A stretch of DNA of 44,829 nucleotides, taken from positions 1 through 44,829 of IMG/VR virus record IMGVR_UViG_3300042898_002588, one strand, 5' to 3'. The DNA comes from a virus. Shown piece by piece: positions 34,421 to 42,304 of this stretch (its first letter is position 1; each line of letters begins with the position of its first letter). The notes under the pieces were generated by a model, which worked only from the letters and a program-made list of their open reading frames with translations, searched no databases and was not told where the DNA came from. The translations under genes and the position numbers were made by a program.

Positions 34421-35194
34421 ATGACACATATACTAGCATCTAGCACACGCGGCGCACAAATATTCATGGTTGTGTCTCTGATCGGAACACTACTTGGATT
34501 GTTTACTTACGGGTTGACAATTAATAGTCTGTTATTGATATTGCTTGGATATTTCATATATGGTTGTTTGGGAATTGTCGTCACGTATCATAGACGATTG
34601 ACTCATAATAGCTATACAACATATCCATTATTAACCAAAGTATTGTCAGTGTTAGGATGCTTTGCAGGTACGGGCAGTCCGCTAGCCTGGGTTGCGATTC
34701 ATATTAATCATCACTTAAAGAGCGACAAGCCAACTGATCCACACAGCCCACTGTACAAGGGTCTAAAAATATTCGCATTAGACTATGTGAACGAAGTTGA
34801 TACAGATACTAAATGGCGTATGCGCGGGTTAGTTACAGACAAATTCCAACAGTTCCTGCATCGATATTATTTCGCTATAATTGCGTTGTATAGTCTTGTA
34901 TTGTTTATGATCGGCGGCCTCTACTTAATGATATTCTTGCACTGGGCACCGGCTATGGTTACGGGTGTTATGAGTAATATCGTCAACTACGTAGGACACA
35001 AGCCTAGTTGGTATGGTGGATATCGTAGTTACAATCTAAATGACCAGTCTGCGAACAATTGGTTATGGGCTATTCCTAGTTGGGGCGAAGCATGGCACAA
35101 CAATCATCACAGATTCCCCAAAGACTATACGTTTCGCAAGAAATGGTATGAATTCGATATTTCCGGATTAATCATTTCTGTCATTAAAACTTAA
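34421..35194 (+). CDS. Membrane fatty-acid desaturase (second of three)
   Basis: 257 residues. Histidine boxes: HRRLTH (57-62), HINHH (94-98) and HNNHH (226-230), with hydrophobic segments on both sides. SPLAWVAIH before the second box matches SPLGWVYIH in the desaturase at 33091, so they are paralogues, but they differ enough to expect different positional or chain specificity. No ribosome binding site is obvious, in line with a late-type octamer placed directly before the ATG. Confidence 0.92.
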   Translation: MTHILASSTRGAQIFMVVSLIGTLLGLFTYGLTINSLLLILLGYFIYGCLGIVVTYHRRLTHNSYTTYPLLTKVLSVLGCFAGTGSPLAWVAIHINHHLKSDKPTDPHSPLYKGLKIFALDYVNEVDTDTKWRMRGLVTDKFQQFLHRYYFAIIALYSLVLFMIGGLYLMIFLHWAPAMVTGVMSNIVNYVGHKPSWYGGYRSYNLNDQSANNWLWAIPSWGEAWHNNHHRFPKDYTFRKKWYEFDISGLIISVIKT

Positions 35195-35206
35195 AAAGCT
35201 GGCCCG

Positions 35207-35232
35207 GCACTGTACAATAATAAATACAGTGC
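35207..35232 (+). other. Hairpin abutting the Rieske gene start
   Basis: A perfect 8-bp inverted repeat (GCACTGTA, 35207-35214, and TACAGTGC, 35225-35232) ends one base before the ATG at 35234. The late-type octamer AATAAATA (35219-35226) lies in its loop and 3' arm. There is no T run, so termination is unlikely. Confidence 0.6.
35219..35226 (+). promoter_or_regulatory. Late-promoter octamer (AATAAATA) before the Rieske gene
   Basis: It ends seven bases before the ATG. T4 geometry predicts a start point about two bases ahead of the start codon. Confidence 0.45.
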
Positions 35233-35233
35233 T

Positions 35234-36043
35234 ATGTTTCTTGCACACAAATCCTCTATTTCTGAACTATCTTACAAGGTACTGGATCAATACCTTAGGA
35301 AAAAAGTGTTGGTTAACGACAACGGCGTTTACAAGCTTGTCAGCAATATATGTACGCATCAACAAAGCCTTATCTCATTGAAAGATGGTAAGGGTTCACG
35401 TGTCTGCCCCTATCACAATTGGTCATTTAAACTAGACGGCAGTCCACTAACCAGCGGCAGAACAGAACACTACTGCAAAAACACAGAAAATCTAAAGGCA
35501 GAATCAGTCTATGAATGGAATGGGTTGTTGTTCAGTAGCCCCGTAGACTTTGACATAGATGTTGACCTAAGTAATATGGTTCTAGTCGAGACTCGCACTG
35601 ACTATGTTAAAGCAACACCTAATAATATTATGGATTTGTTCTTGGATGTAGATCATATACAAACTGTACATGCCGGTGTCTATGATTTGATTGATATACA
35701 TGACACAGATGTAGAGTGGAAATACTATCAGAATGGTAGCATTCAGACAGTAAAAGAGGGCGCACGATGGATTGCAGTCTATCCTAATACTATGATAGAA
35801 TGGCAGAAGGGCTCGATGTTTATTACTGTAGCAACACCCTCAGATGAACATTCCAATGTCTATGTATTCAAGTATATGGATAAGAACTATGTAGATGACT
35901 GGAAGCTTAACGAATCAGTATGGGAAACGGCCTGGTCACAAGATAAGAACCAAGCAGAGTTATTAACTGAATTCTCTCAAACCAACTTAGAACAACAAAA
36001 AATTCACTTTAGAGATTTTTTAAATGCCAATGGAAATAACTAA
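35234..36043 (+). CDS. Rieske-type non-heme iron oxygenase
   Basis: 269 residues. The [2Fe-2S] Rieske site is complete: C40-x-H42 (ICTHQQ) and C58-x2-H61 (CPYHNW). The catalytic domain carries H141 and H146 in DVDHIQTVHAG, the usual D-x2-H-x4-H arrangement of the mononuclear iron. It is shorter than ring-hydroxylating alpha subunits (about 400) and closer to compact Rieske monooxygenases or desaturases. No reductase is encoded here. It should oxidise an organic substrate, perhaps the acyl product of the preceding desaturases. IscU at 20510 could help to load its cluster. Confidence 0.9.
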   Translation: MFLAHKSSISELSYKVLDQYLRKKVLVNDNGVYKLVSNICTHQQSLISLKDGKGSRVCPYHNWSFKLDGSPLTSGRTEHYCKNTENLKAESVYEWNGLLFSSPVDFDIDVDLSNMVLVETRTDYVKATPNNIMDLFLDVDHIQTVHAGVYDLIDIHDTDVEWKYYQNGSIQTVKEGARWIAVYPNTMIEWQKGSMFITVATPSDEHSNVYVFKYMDKNYVDDWKLNESVWETAWSQDKNQAELLTEFSQTNLEQQKIHFRDFLNANGNN

Positions 36044-36941
36044 GAATAATTACCTGTATGGTACAGGACACGGAGATACCTGGCACGTAAATATTGATCC
36101 TCCCACTAAGAAAGTCAAGACATACTTTGAAGAAACACTTGATGCCGTGGAATACGTGTATGCTAATAAAACAGGTAAGTTTCAAGTACTGTATAGCGGT
36201 GGGTTAGATAGTCAATACGTATGTGAAGTGTTGCTACACTTGAAGATGCCCTTTGATCCAATAATCATTGAACTCACTGACAATGACGGGAATGTGTTAA
36301 ACCAACATGACATTGTTTATGCATATGAATTTTGCAAATCTAAGAATATAGAACCTGTTATCTATAAGTTAAACTTCTATGATTTTGTTGAATCCGGGCG
36401 TAATGTAGAAATTGCTGAGTCAGTTACATGTTGTTCATTTGCTCTGCCTGCTACCATGCATGTTGCTAGTCAACTGGACGGGTTTACTCTACTAGGAAAC
36501 GACCCACCATATATGCGTTATGAAAAAGACATTGATATTTGGGTATTAGAAGAACTGGAATACATCCACAGTTTACAGAGGTATTACAAGAAGTATAATG
36601 TCAACGGTTGTCCCTTTTTACTATCTTATACGCCGGAAATGATGCTATCATTCTTGTTAGATCCTAGTATAGTTAAATTGGGCACAGGACAACTACCGGG
36701 CAAGACAGGTAGCAACTCTACAAAGTCACATGTCTTCAATAATGGCTCTAATTTTAACATGCCGGTCTATGATTTTGTAACTCAGAAACGCATAAAGTTA
36801 ACAGGCTACGAACAGATATATAGATCAGAAATTATGCAACACCCTAATATTAGGATTTTTGAAAAATTCTGGAATAAGTGGAACGGGGAATACTTAGAAC
36901 CATATAGTGATGCAGTAAAAAGACTATCAATTAACCAATGA
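36024..36941 (+). CDS. PP-loop ATPase, asparagine-synthase-like (second of three)
   Basis: 305 residues; a second in-frame ATG at 36030 is an alternative start. VLYSGGLDSQYV at residues 55-66 is the PP-loop. It is a paralogue of the protein at 30519: both follow the loop with a D-rich strand and then NQHD/NTQD and DFVES/DFFES at matching distance. Like that gene it stands beside a GNAT and a 2OG-type oxygenase. It overlaps the Rieske gene by 20 nt, so it may be translationally coupled to it. Adenylation for amide formation is the family expectation; the substrate is unknown. Confidence 0.8.
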   Translation: MPMEITKNNYLYGTGHGDTWHVNIDPPTKKVKTYFEETLDAVEYVYANKTGKFQVLYSGGLDSQYVCEVLLHLKMPFDPIIIELTDNDGNVLNQHDIVYAYEFCKSKNIEPVIYKLNFYDFVESGRNVEIAESVTCCSFALPATMHVASQLDGFTLLGNDPPYMRYEKDIDIWVLEELEYIHSLQRYYKKYNVNGCPFLLSYTPEMMLSFLLDPSIVKLGTGQLPGKTGSNSTKSHVFNNGSNFNMPVYDFVTQKRIKLTGYEQIYRSEIMQHPNIRIFEKFWNKWNGEYLEPYSDAVKRLSINQ

Positions 36942-37375
36942 CTCATTTAGAAATATTAGACTCTCATGGACCCTATCAATATGTGTTCATGAACAACTGT
37001 GAAGAATTGACAACAGAATACAACAGAATGTATGGGATCATCGAAGCCAGTGGTCATGCTCTAGCTTCTGATGCCCGGCCCCTTGACGCCGGCATCTTAT
37101 TAAAGACCGACCAAGAAATTATTGCAGGATCTTTCTTTAACCTGTCAAAGAGTCCTAGTTCAATACTGATACATATCATTTTTGTAGAAGATCAACATAG
37201 ACAACAAGGGATATATACAAAAATGCATTCTTTAATAGATACCTTAGGTAAAGAACTAAGTCGATCATCAATATATTCCTACATACATTCAAAGAATCAG
37301 GTCATGCAAGAACACATTATGAAAAAAATAGGATATGAACCTGTAATGCAACTAGTGAAAAAAGAAATAAAATGA
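36938..37375 (+). CDS. GNAT family N-acetyltransferase
   Basis: 145 residues. ILIHIIFVEDQHRQQGIYTKMHSLID is a good motif A: strand 4 followed by the pyrophosphate loop Q/R-x-x-G-x-G/A variant (RQQGIY) and helix 3. The rest (YSYIHSKNQVMQEHIMKKIGYEP) matches the C-terminal GNAT motif B, where the N-x-x-x-x-x-x-Y/KxGY pattern occurs. It acetylates or acylates an amine. ATGA overlaps couple it to PP-loop and oxygenase genes. Confidence 0.8.
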   Translation: MTHLEILDSHGPYQYVFMNNCEELTTEYNRMYGIIEASGHALASDARPLDAGILLKTDQEIIAGSFFNLSKSPSSILIHIIFVEDQHRQQGIYTKMHSLIDTLGKELSRSSIYSYIHSKNQVMQEHIMKKIGYEPVMQLVKKEIK

Positions 37376-38094
37376 AACTAATTAATGAAAAAATTTACGT
37401 TGACCTATCTGACTACCTGAACATGAATGCATTTGATGCATTAGAAGAACAGATTACTTATAACATAGCCAAAAATGCAAAATACATTGAGCCATCGTAC
37501 ACACCTCATTTTTCTTTGTTGAATAAACAGTTACCAGGCTTCCTCGAGGAAAAACAGAAGTATAAAAATAATTATCCAGAGTTTAGTATACCGGAAATAA
37601 ATTGGTATACTAAACTTAAAGGTACAGCGACTCTAGGTTCACAGTTGTTGCTTAGGGGGAATAAAGGGTATCCTGAAACTTATCCCTATAAACATCTAAT
37701 TGAACATAGTGTTAATTTAAATCCATATCAAGATTTTAAATTTTTATTTGATTGGATAGATGAACAAAAATGCTTTGATGAATACGGTAGAACAATGTTT
37801 TGGATTAATGAACCCAACCAGATAACAGCATTTCATACAGATTATGGTAATATCAATCTTGATAGGCGTGACATGTTTATATGGTTAACTGGTAAGTTTT
37901 CTAAGAAAATTCTACTTCAAGATGAGCTAGGAACAGTAAATGAAATTTCTAGTAGGGCAATGGTGTTCAACACAATTAATTGGCATTGTAGTAAAGGACA
38001 TTCTGATTATGTTTCTTGGAGTCTACGGATTGATGGTAAATTTAATTCCGAATGGGCCGAACGTGTCGGAATCAAAGAATATTACGGATTATAA
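37372..38094 (+). CDS. 2OG-Fe(II) oxygenase-like protein
   Basis: 240 residues. AFHTDYGNINL gives H155 and D157; FNTINWHCSKGH gives H205 (or H210) and the following YVSWSLRIDG gives R219. That order fits a jelly-roll dioxygenase, perhaps aspartyl-hydroxylase-like. FWINEPNQITAFHTD is a typical lead-in strand. It would be the third 2OG enzyme of the region and repeats the PP-loop/GNAT/2OG grouping seen at 30519-33055. Confidence 0.7.
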   Translation: MKLINEKIYVDLSDYLNMNAFDALEEQITYNIAKNAKYIEPSYTPHFSLLNKQLPGFLEEKQKYKNNYPEFSIPEINWYTKLKGTATLGSQLLLRGNKGYPETYPYKHLIEHSVNLNPYQDFKFLFDWIDEQKCFDEYGRTMFWINEPNQITAFHTDYGNINLDRRDMFIWLTGKFSKKILLQDELGTVNEISSRAMVFNTINWHCSKGHSDYVSWSLRIDGKFNSEWAERVGIKEYYGL

Positions 38095-38097
38095 GAA

Positions 38098-39318
38098 ATG
38101 AACACAAAATTAGGTTATTATAAAGTAGGACATCATATATTCTACAACAAATTACAGGCTATATTATATGCTAATCCCACTAAAGCGGACATCACCTGGC
38201 ATTTTAATAACGAAATTTTTGACAAGTATGATTGGACAATTGAGCCACCCGTATCACTAGAGATGTTGTATGCAGAACGTGCTAGACAAATCCGAGAACA
38301 GTTTGATTATGTTGTCGTAATGGCTAGCGGCGGGGCCGACAGTACCAACGTTGTAAAAAGTTTTTTAGATAACAACATTCGCATAGATGAAATAGTTGCC
38401 GCAGCTCCTGTTAGTGGATTAAAAAATTGGAAAATAAATCTTAATGACAAATCCGCAAATAATACAATTACTGAAACTCTAGTATCACAATTACCTTTCC
38501 TGGCCAGTATCTCTAAAACGCACCCCAACATTAAACTTTCTATACATGATTACTTTGAAGATATCTTAGAAATGAAAACGGATGAATGGATATATGAGTC
38601 AGCTTCTCACTGGATACATTTTTCAGGCGCTACTAGACATTCACTGGATAAGTTTACACACATCAAAAATTTAGCTGAAGCAGGTAAAAAAATAGGAGTA
38701 GTATACGGCATCGATAAACCTATTATATGTAGGGCCCCGTCGGGACATTTATACACCGTTGTTGCAGACCCGTTAGTAAACATCATATGCCCTCATTTTA
38801 AAGAAAAGTATACTAACGTAGAGTCTATAATGTTTTATTATTCTCCCGATTTACCCGAGCTAATGATTAAGCAAGCGCATGAAGTATGCCGTTGGAATTA
38901 CAGACCTGAGAATTCCCATGTAAGAGCAATATTATGGGACAGGTCTAAACCTGTCGCTTTCAATGCTAACGTTGAAAGGGGAAGTAATTGGCAACGTGCT
39001 ATCATCCCATGTATCTATCCTGCTTTTAAAGACTACAGTAAAAACTGGCAAGCCCTTAAACAAGGTATGGGTTTTAAGGGTGGCTTTCAAATGGATGATT
39101 GGATGTTCCAGTTACATGGGAAAGAAAGAATTGTTCAACAAGTAGAGTCTGATTTAAAGCTGTTTAATAGTAAAATAGACGCAAAATATAAACATGACGG
39201 CGATGACGGATTTATCAGGTTTTATCACTACTGGAGAATTGGGCACGAAAATAATTTTAAACCACATCCGGCCGAAGATATAAATATTGCTTCGACAGAC
39301 ATACTGTTTAAAACTTAA
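38098..39318 (+). CDS. PP-loop ATPase, larger and divergent (third of three)
   Basis: 406 residues. VVVMASGGADSTNVVKSFL carries the PP-loop SGGADS at residues 77-82, preceded by a segment of about 75 residues not found in the other two. The C-terminal half (SNWQRAIIPCIYPAFKDYSK, GFKGGFQMDDWMF) is not recognised. It probably activates a carboxylate with ATP. It lies between the oxygenase and the solute-binding protein, in the same direction and with short gaps (3 and 13 bases). Confidence 0.75.
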   Translation: MNTKLGYYKVGHHIFYNKLQAILYANPTKADITWHFNNEIFDKYDWTIEPPVSLEMLYAERARQIREQFDYVVVMASGGADSTNVVKSFLDNNIRIDEIVAAAPVSGLKNWKINLNDKSANNTITETLVSQLPFLASISKTHPNIKLSIHDYFEDILEMKTDEWIYESASHWIHFSGATRHSLDKFTHIKNLAEAGKKIGVVYGIDKPIICRAPSGHLYTVVADPLVNIICPHFKEKYTNVESIMFYYSPDLPELMIKQAHEVCRWNYRPENSHVRAILWDRSKPVAFNANVERGSNWQRAIIPCIYPAFKDYSKNWQALKQGMGFKGGFQMDDWMFQLHGKERIVQQVESDLKLFNSKIDAKYKHDGDDGFIRFYHYWRIGHENNFKPHPAEDINIASTDILFKT

Positions 39319-39331
39319 CTTATAGGAAAAA

Positions 39332-40228
39332 ATGAAAAAAATATTTACAATCTTGTTGATGATGTGCATTGCGTCTTCAGCTTTTGCACAAAAAACTGTT
39401 TCAATAATCTGGCCTTTCTCTCCCGCTAGCTCACAATCAAACATGGTTCGTGCAGTGATAGAAAGTGCAAATGCTCAACAAAACAAATACCAATTTGTGT
39501 TTCAAAATAGACCTGGAGCGGGCGGCGCAATTGCAGCAAATGCCGTAAAAGAGTCGAAAGAATTAGCAATATTAGCTACTACAAGTAGTTTCTACATCAG
39601 ACCGTTATTGTATAAAGATAGTCACAGTATAGACGATTTTGATTTGGTTACTCCGTTTTGTAATGCACAGCCGCTAGCAATTTTTTCCAAGAAAATAAAC
39701 AAATTATCCGATGCTCAACATCGTGATATAACAATTGGTGTCAATCCGGGTTCTATCACTTCGTTGATAACAAGATCACTTAAACGTGAAAACCCTGAAT
39801 TTAGTATAGTCGAAGTTCCTTATAAGGGAACACCTGAAGCAACAACTGATATGCTAGGAGGACATATTGATGGTGGCGTGGATTGGATGGGCCCCAGTGT
39901 TACTGCAAGATTTACAAATGATGTTAAAGTTGTGGGTATGACAGGAACTCGCAGTGTTAACGGTCATCAAACATTTCAATCACAAAAAATTAAAGGACTA
40001 GAGAATATCACTGTAGGTCACTATTTCTTTGTTAATAAAACAATTGACAATACTACTAGGCAAGAACTGCACAAGATTTTAAGTGATGCTCTAACTGAAA
40101 AACCTAAATCAATCTGTGAAATTGACTTTGGTCAATTAGTAAAGACACCATACAACCAATTAGATTCAGTGAATCAAACAACTAAAATTAATTGGGAAAA
40201 ATTAACTGCCGGCATTCCCAAAGAATAA
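39332..40228 (+). CDS. Periplasmic tripartite tricarboxylate transporter-type solute-binding protein (TctC/Bug family)
   Basis: 298 residues, near the usual length. A clear Sec signal peptide (KKIFTILLMMCIASSAFA, cleavage likely after residue 19) targets the periplasm. NRPGAGGAIAANAV is the family hallmark after the first lobe; NPGSITSLITRSL and VPYKGTPEATTDMLGGHIDGGVDW match later conserved segments. Family members bind carboxylates such as citrate, dicarboxylates, nicotinate or aromatic acids for the TctAB membrane partners. Those partners are not encoded here, so the protein must work with a host transporter or act as a stand-alone binder. AGGAA precedes the ATG. Confidence 0.9.
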   Translation: MKKIFTILLMMCIASSAFAQKTVSIIWPFSPASSQSNMVRAVIESANAQQNKYQFVFQNRPGAGGAIAANAVKESKELAILATTSSFYIRPLLYKDSHSIDDFDLVTPFCNAQPLAIFSKKINKLSDAQHRDITIGVNPGSITSLITRSLKRENPEFSIVEVPYKGTPEATTDMLGGHIDGGVDWMGPSVTARFTNDVKVVGMTGTRSVNGHQTFQSQKIKGLENITVGHYFFVNKTIDNTTRQELHKILSDALTEKPKSICEIDFGQLVKTPYNQLDSVNQTTKINWEKLTAGIPKE

Positions 40229-40231
40229 AGG

Positions 40232-40239
40232 CATAAATA
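40232..40239 (+). promoter_or_regulatory. Late-promoter octamer (CATAAATA)
   Basis: CATAAATA lies 21 bases before the ATG at 40261, with AAGGAAA between. This is ordinary spacing for a late promoter. Confidence 0.5.
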
Positions 40240-40260
40240 GTATAAAATAAGGAAAATAGT

Positions 40261-40566
40261 ATGGCTATAGAAATTACTCAACTTTTTACTAGACCCAATG
40301 CAGACATACCGTGGTTTATCGATACTTTGCCGGAATCTCATATTGAATATATAAGAGAAAAATATGTTGCCACTGGGAAACTGACAGGGTCAACTACAAG
40401 AGTTGATGATTTGCTATTAATGCAAACGTTTATCTTCACGACTGTAGAAGATCAGGAAGAGTTTGTGACTGACCCGTATATGGCAGAAAAAGCATTACAA
40501 CGGGCTATTTATAATGATGCGAATGGTATATTACTTATTGATGATTCAAAAGATCCTACTAAATAA
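40261..40566 (+). CDS. Small conserved phage-type protein of unknown function
   Basis: 101 residues, acidic. ITQLFTRPNADIPWFIDTLP and HIEYIREKYVATGKL give way to a strand LLLMQTFIFTTVEDQEEFV, hinting at a ferredoxin-like alpha/beta fold. I associate the FTRPN...PWF start with uncharacterised proteins of T4-like phages. It has its own late-type octamer and ribosome site, which suggests a late or virion-related role. It faces the leftward unit ending at 40632. Confidence 0.6.
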   Translation: MAIEITQLFTRPNADIPWFIDTLPESHIEYIREKYVATGKLTGSTTRVDDLLLMQTFIFTTVEDQEEFVTDPYMAEKALQRAIYNDANGILLIDDSKDPTK

Positions 40567-40631
40567 TCATCAATGCCTGAGCAATTGCCAATGACTAACC
40601 CGTATGTATAAGACAACGACACCCGACAATG

Positions 40632-41258
40632 TTATATATCCAATGTGCCTGTATAATCGTCGTATCCGTGTTTTCTAAGTTGTTCAACTCTGTGCTTTTG
40701 ATCTAAGACAAACAATCGCACTAATAGATTATAGGGTGCAGGGGGTCTGTATGCATCAAACAATGGTAGTCCAGAAGCCTCTCCTTTAGGAATTATCAAC
40801 TCATCGTAGCAATTATACCTATTCAATAGGGTGCTGTGTTTGCACATAATTTTATGTCGTATGTTATGTGCAGACTCTTTATTTAAAGACCAGAATTTAT
40901 AGTATCCTTTAGACTCCATCAGACTCACTATCATGTCTAGTGCAGGTGCAATAATAGGAGCAGTTTTATTGTAGTGATTGTGCTTTGCTACACTACTAAG
41001 ACCATTCCAACGCCATGCAAGTATTTGAGGAACTTCAAACGCTTGATAGGATGCTATCGGTTTATTGTCGTTATCGAACACTACTGCAACGTGCATCAGA
41101 CCTTCTATCATTTTCTGTTTGGTAGTGCTAAGGAAAGTTTCCTGCACATCTTCTGTAATTACTGTCCCTAAGGCGGTGCGGCCAACGGCATACGTGACAC
41201 GTAAGTAGTCAATTTCGTCTGGGGTGATAAATCTTGTGGTGTTCATAGTATCAAGCAT
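40632..41258 (-). CDS. GNAT-like protein downstream of acyl carrier protein
   Basis: 208 residues from the ATG at 41258 (8-nt overlap with the ACP gene); a second ATG at 41246 would avoid overlap. AVVFDNDNKPIASYQAFEVP followed by ALDMIVSLMESKGYYKFWSL resembles the core of GNAT-fold acyltransferases. It is placed next to the ACP gene, and several GNAT-fold enzymes of this length (LuxI, FeeM) take their acyl chain from acyl-ACP. That makes it the best candidate to transfer the ACP-bound chain. The fold call is tentative. Confidence 0.5.
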   Translation of the reverse strand: MLDTMNTTRFITPDEIDYLRVTYAVGRTALGTVITEDVQETFLSTTKQKMIEGLMHVAVVFDNDNKPIASYQAFEVPQILAWRWNGLSSVAKHNHYNKTAPIIAPALDMIVSLMESKGYYKFWSLNKESAHNIRHKIMCKHSTLLNRYNCYDELIIPKGEASGLPLFDAYRPPAPYNLLVRLFVLDQKHRVEQLRKHGYDDYTGTLDI

Positions 41259-41487
41259 TTAAAGAATTGAGATAGTCATATACTTTTTGCACAGTGTCTA
41301 GTTCTTCGGCGATTTCTTCTGGAACTTCAATGCCGTACTTGTCTTCTAGAATTAGTACCAGTTCAATGATATCTAAACTGTCGCCACCTAAATCAGATAT
41401 AAAAGAACTATCGGGTTTAATGTCATCTTCGCTTATTCTGTAATGTTTAGCTATAATAGCTCTTACTTTATTTTCTGCATCTTTCAT
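41251..41487 (-). CDS. acpP: Acyl carrier protein
   Basis: 78 residues, the canonical ACP length, acidic and helical. The phosphopantetheine attachment Ser37 is in DLGGDSLDIIELV, the classic DSL motif, followed by the acidic recognition helix (LVLILEDKYGIEVPEEIAEE). I start it at the ATG at 41487, inside an ATGA overlap with the desaturase gene, after AGAGAAG; an upstream start at 41523 is less likely. It should carry acyl groups as thioesters. A dedicated holo-ACP synthase lies at 43344. Adjacent genes encode a desaturase and a GNAT-like protein. Confidence 0.95.
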   Translation of the reverse strand: MKDAENKVRAIIAKHYRISEDDIKPDSSFISDLGGDSLDIIELVLILEDKYGIEVPEEIAEELDTVQKVYDYLNSLNA

Positions 41488-42287
41488 GTTGTTCTTCTCT
41501 TTTCTATTAACGGAATCAACCATTTTGCTGTATCAAATTCGCCTTTTTTATGAGCATGATTGTAATTTCTCGGATCTCCATGATGATTATTATGAAGGCC
41601 GTGCCCTAGCGTAATCCAATTGAGCCAGGGGATATTTTGACTATTGTCTTTGCCAGTATAATTTTGATAACTCCATTTGTGTTTGTAATGACCGAATGTA
41701 TTGGCTATAGACAGCAAATGAAACTCTAGAACTGTGGCAGCACTGACAATGAACACTGCAAGTCTCCAATCTATTAAGGCTAACAGCAACCAACTACCCC
41801 AATAAATTTTATAGTTATGATTATGAAAAAATTTAAGATATGGGTCTTTCATCATGTCTTTAACAACCCATATTTTGTCTTTGGCCAGGTCAATTTTGTG
41901 GTTCTGCCATAATAGATAACTCCACCAAAGACCTTTTGTGGGTGTATGCGGGTCCAATTCTGTATCGCTATGCGGATGATGGTATCCTACGTGTATGACT
42001 TTCACGTTCATTGCACTGCCAGCACCGGACATTAAACCGAAATATGCGCCTAATCTAACTATCCAGGTATATGTCTCAAAAGATTTATGACAAAAGTATC
42101 TGTGAACAAAGATGCCATATCCTATATGGCCGAATAGAAACCATGCAGGGTATATTATCATTAACCATGGCCAATTGGTAGCACCAGTGAACACAGATGC
42201 TATACCTATCAACGTCAAAATGTGTGCTGGTATGGTAACCCGTCTAATATTCACTCCTAAGCTATTCCAAAAATTTAAAATTTTCAT
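41484..42287 (-). CDS. Membrane fatty-acid desaturase (third of three)
   Basis: 267 residues with several membrane helices. Histidine boxes are HRYFCH (62-67), the variant second box H-x3-HHPH (99-106, IHVGYHHPH) and HNNHH (232-236). The second box has one extra residue compared with the usual HxxHH, so its substrate or geometry may differ. It ends in an ATGA overlap with the ACP gene, a direct hint that the substrate may be an acyl-ACP. Upstream is the radical SAM gene on the same strand. Confidence 0.9.
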   Translation of the reverse strand: MKILNFWNSLGVNIRRVTIPAHILTLIGIASVFTGATNWPWLMIIYPAWFLFGHIGYGIFVHRYFCHKSFETYTWIVRLGAYFGLMSGAGSAMNVKVIHVGYHHPHSDTELDPHTPTKGLWWSYLLWQNHKIDLAKDKIWVVKDMMKDPYLKFFHNHNYKIYWGSWLLLALIDWRLAVFIVSAATVLEFHLLSIANTFGHYKHKWSYQNYTGKDNSQNIPWLNWITLGHGLHNNHHGDPRNYNHAHKKGEFDTAKWLIPLIEKRRTT

Positions 42288-42304
42288 ATATTCACCGCGG
42301 CTGT

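Noticed and set aside
30519-39318. Reading the PP-loop proteins as QueC-type 7-deazaguanine DNA modification enzymes
   Set aside because: No QueC zinc-cysteine pattern and no queD, queE or folE-like partners in the window; asparagine-synthase-like family is the more cautious call.
40560-40611. 12-codon minigene (MPEQLPMTNPYV) after a CTAAATA octamer at 40559-40565
   Set aside because: Too short to support; the octamer lies in the end of the preceding gene and there is no ribosome site.
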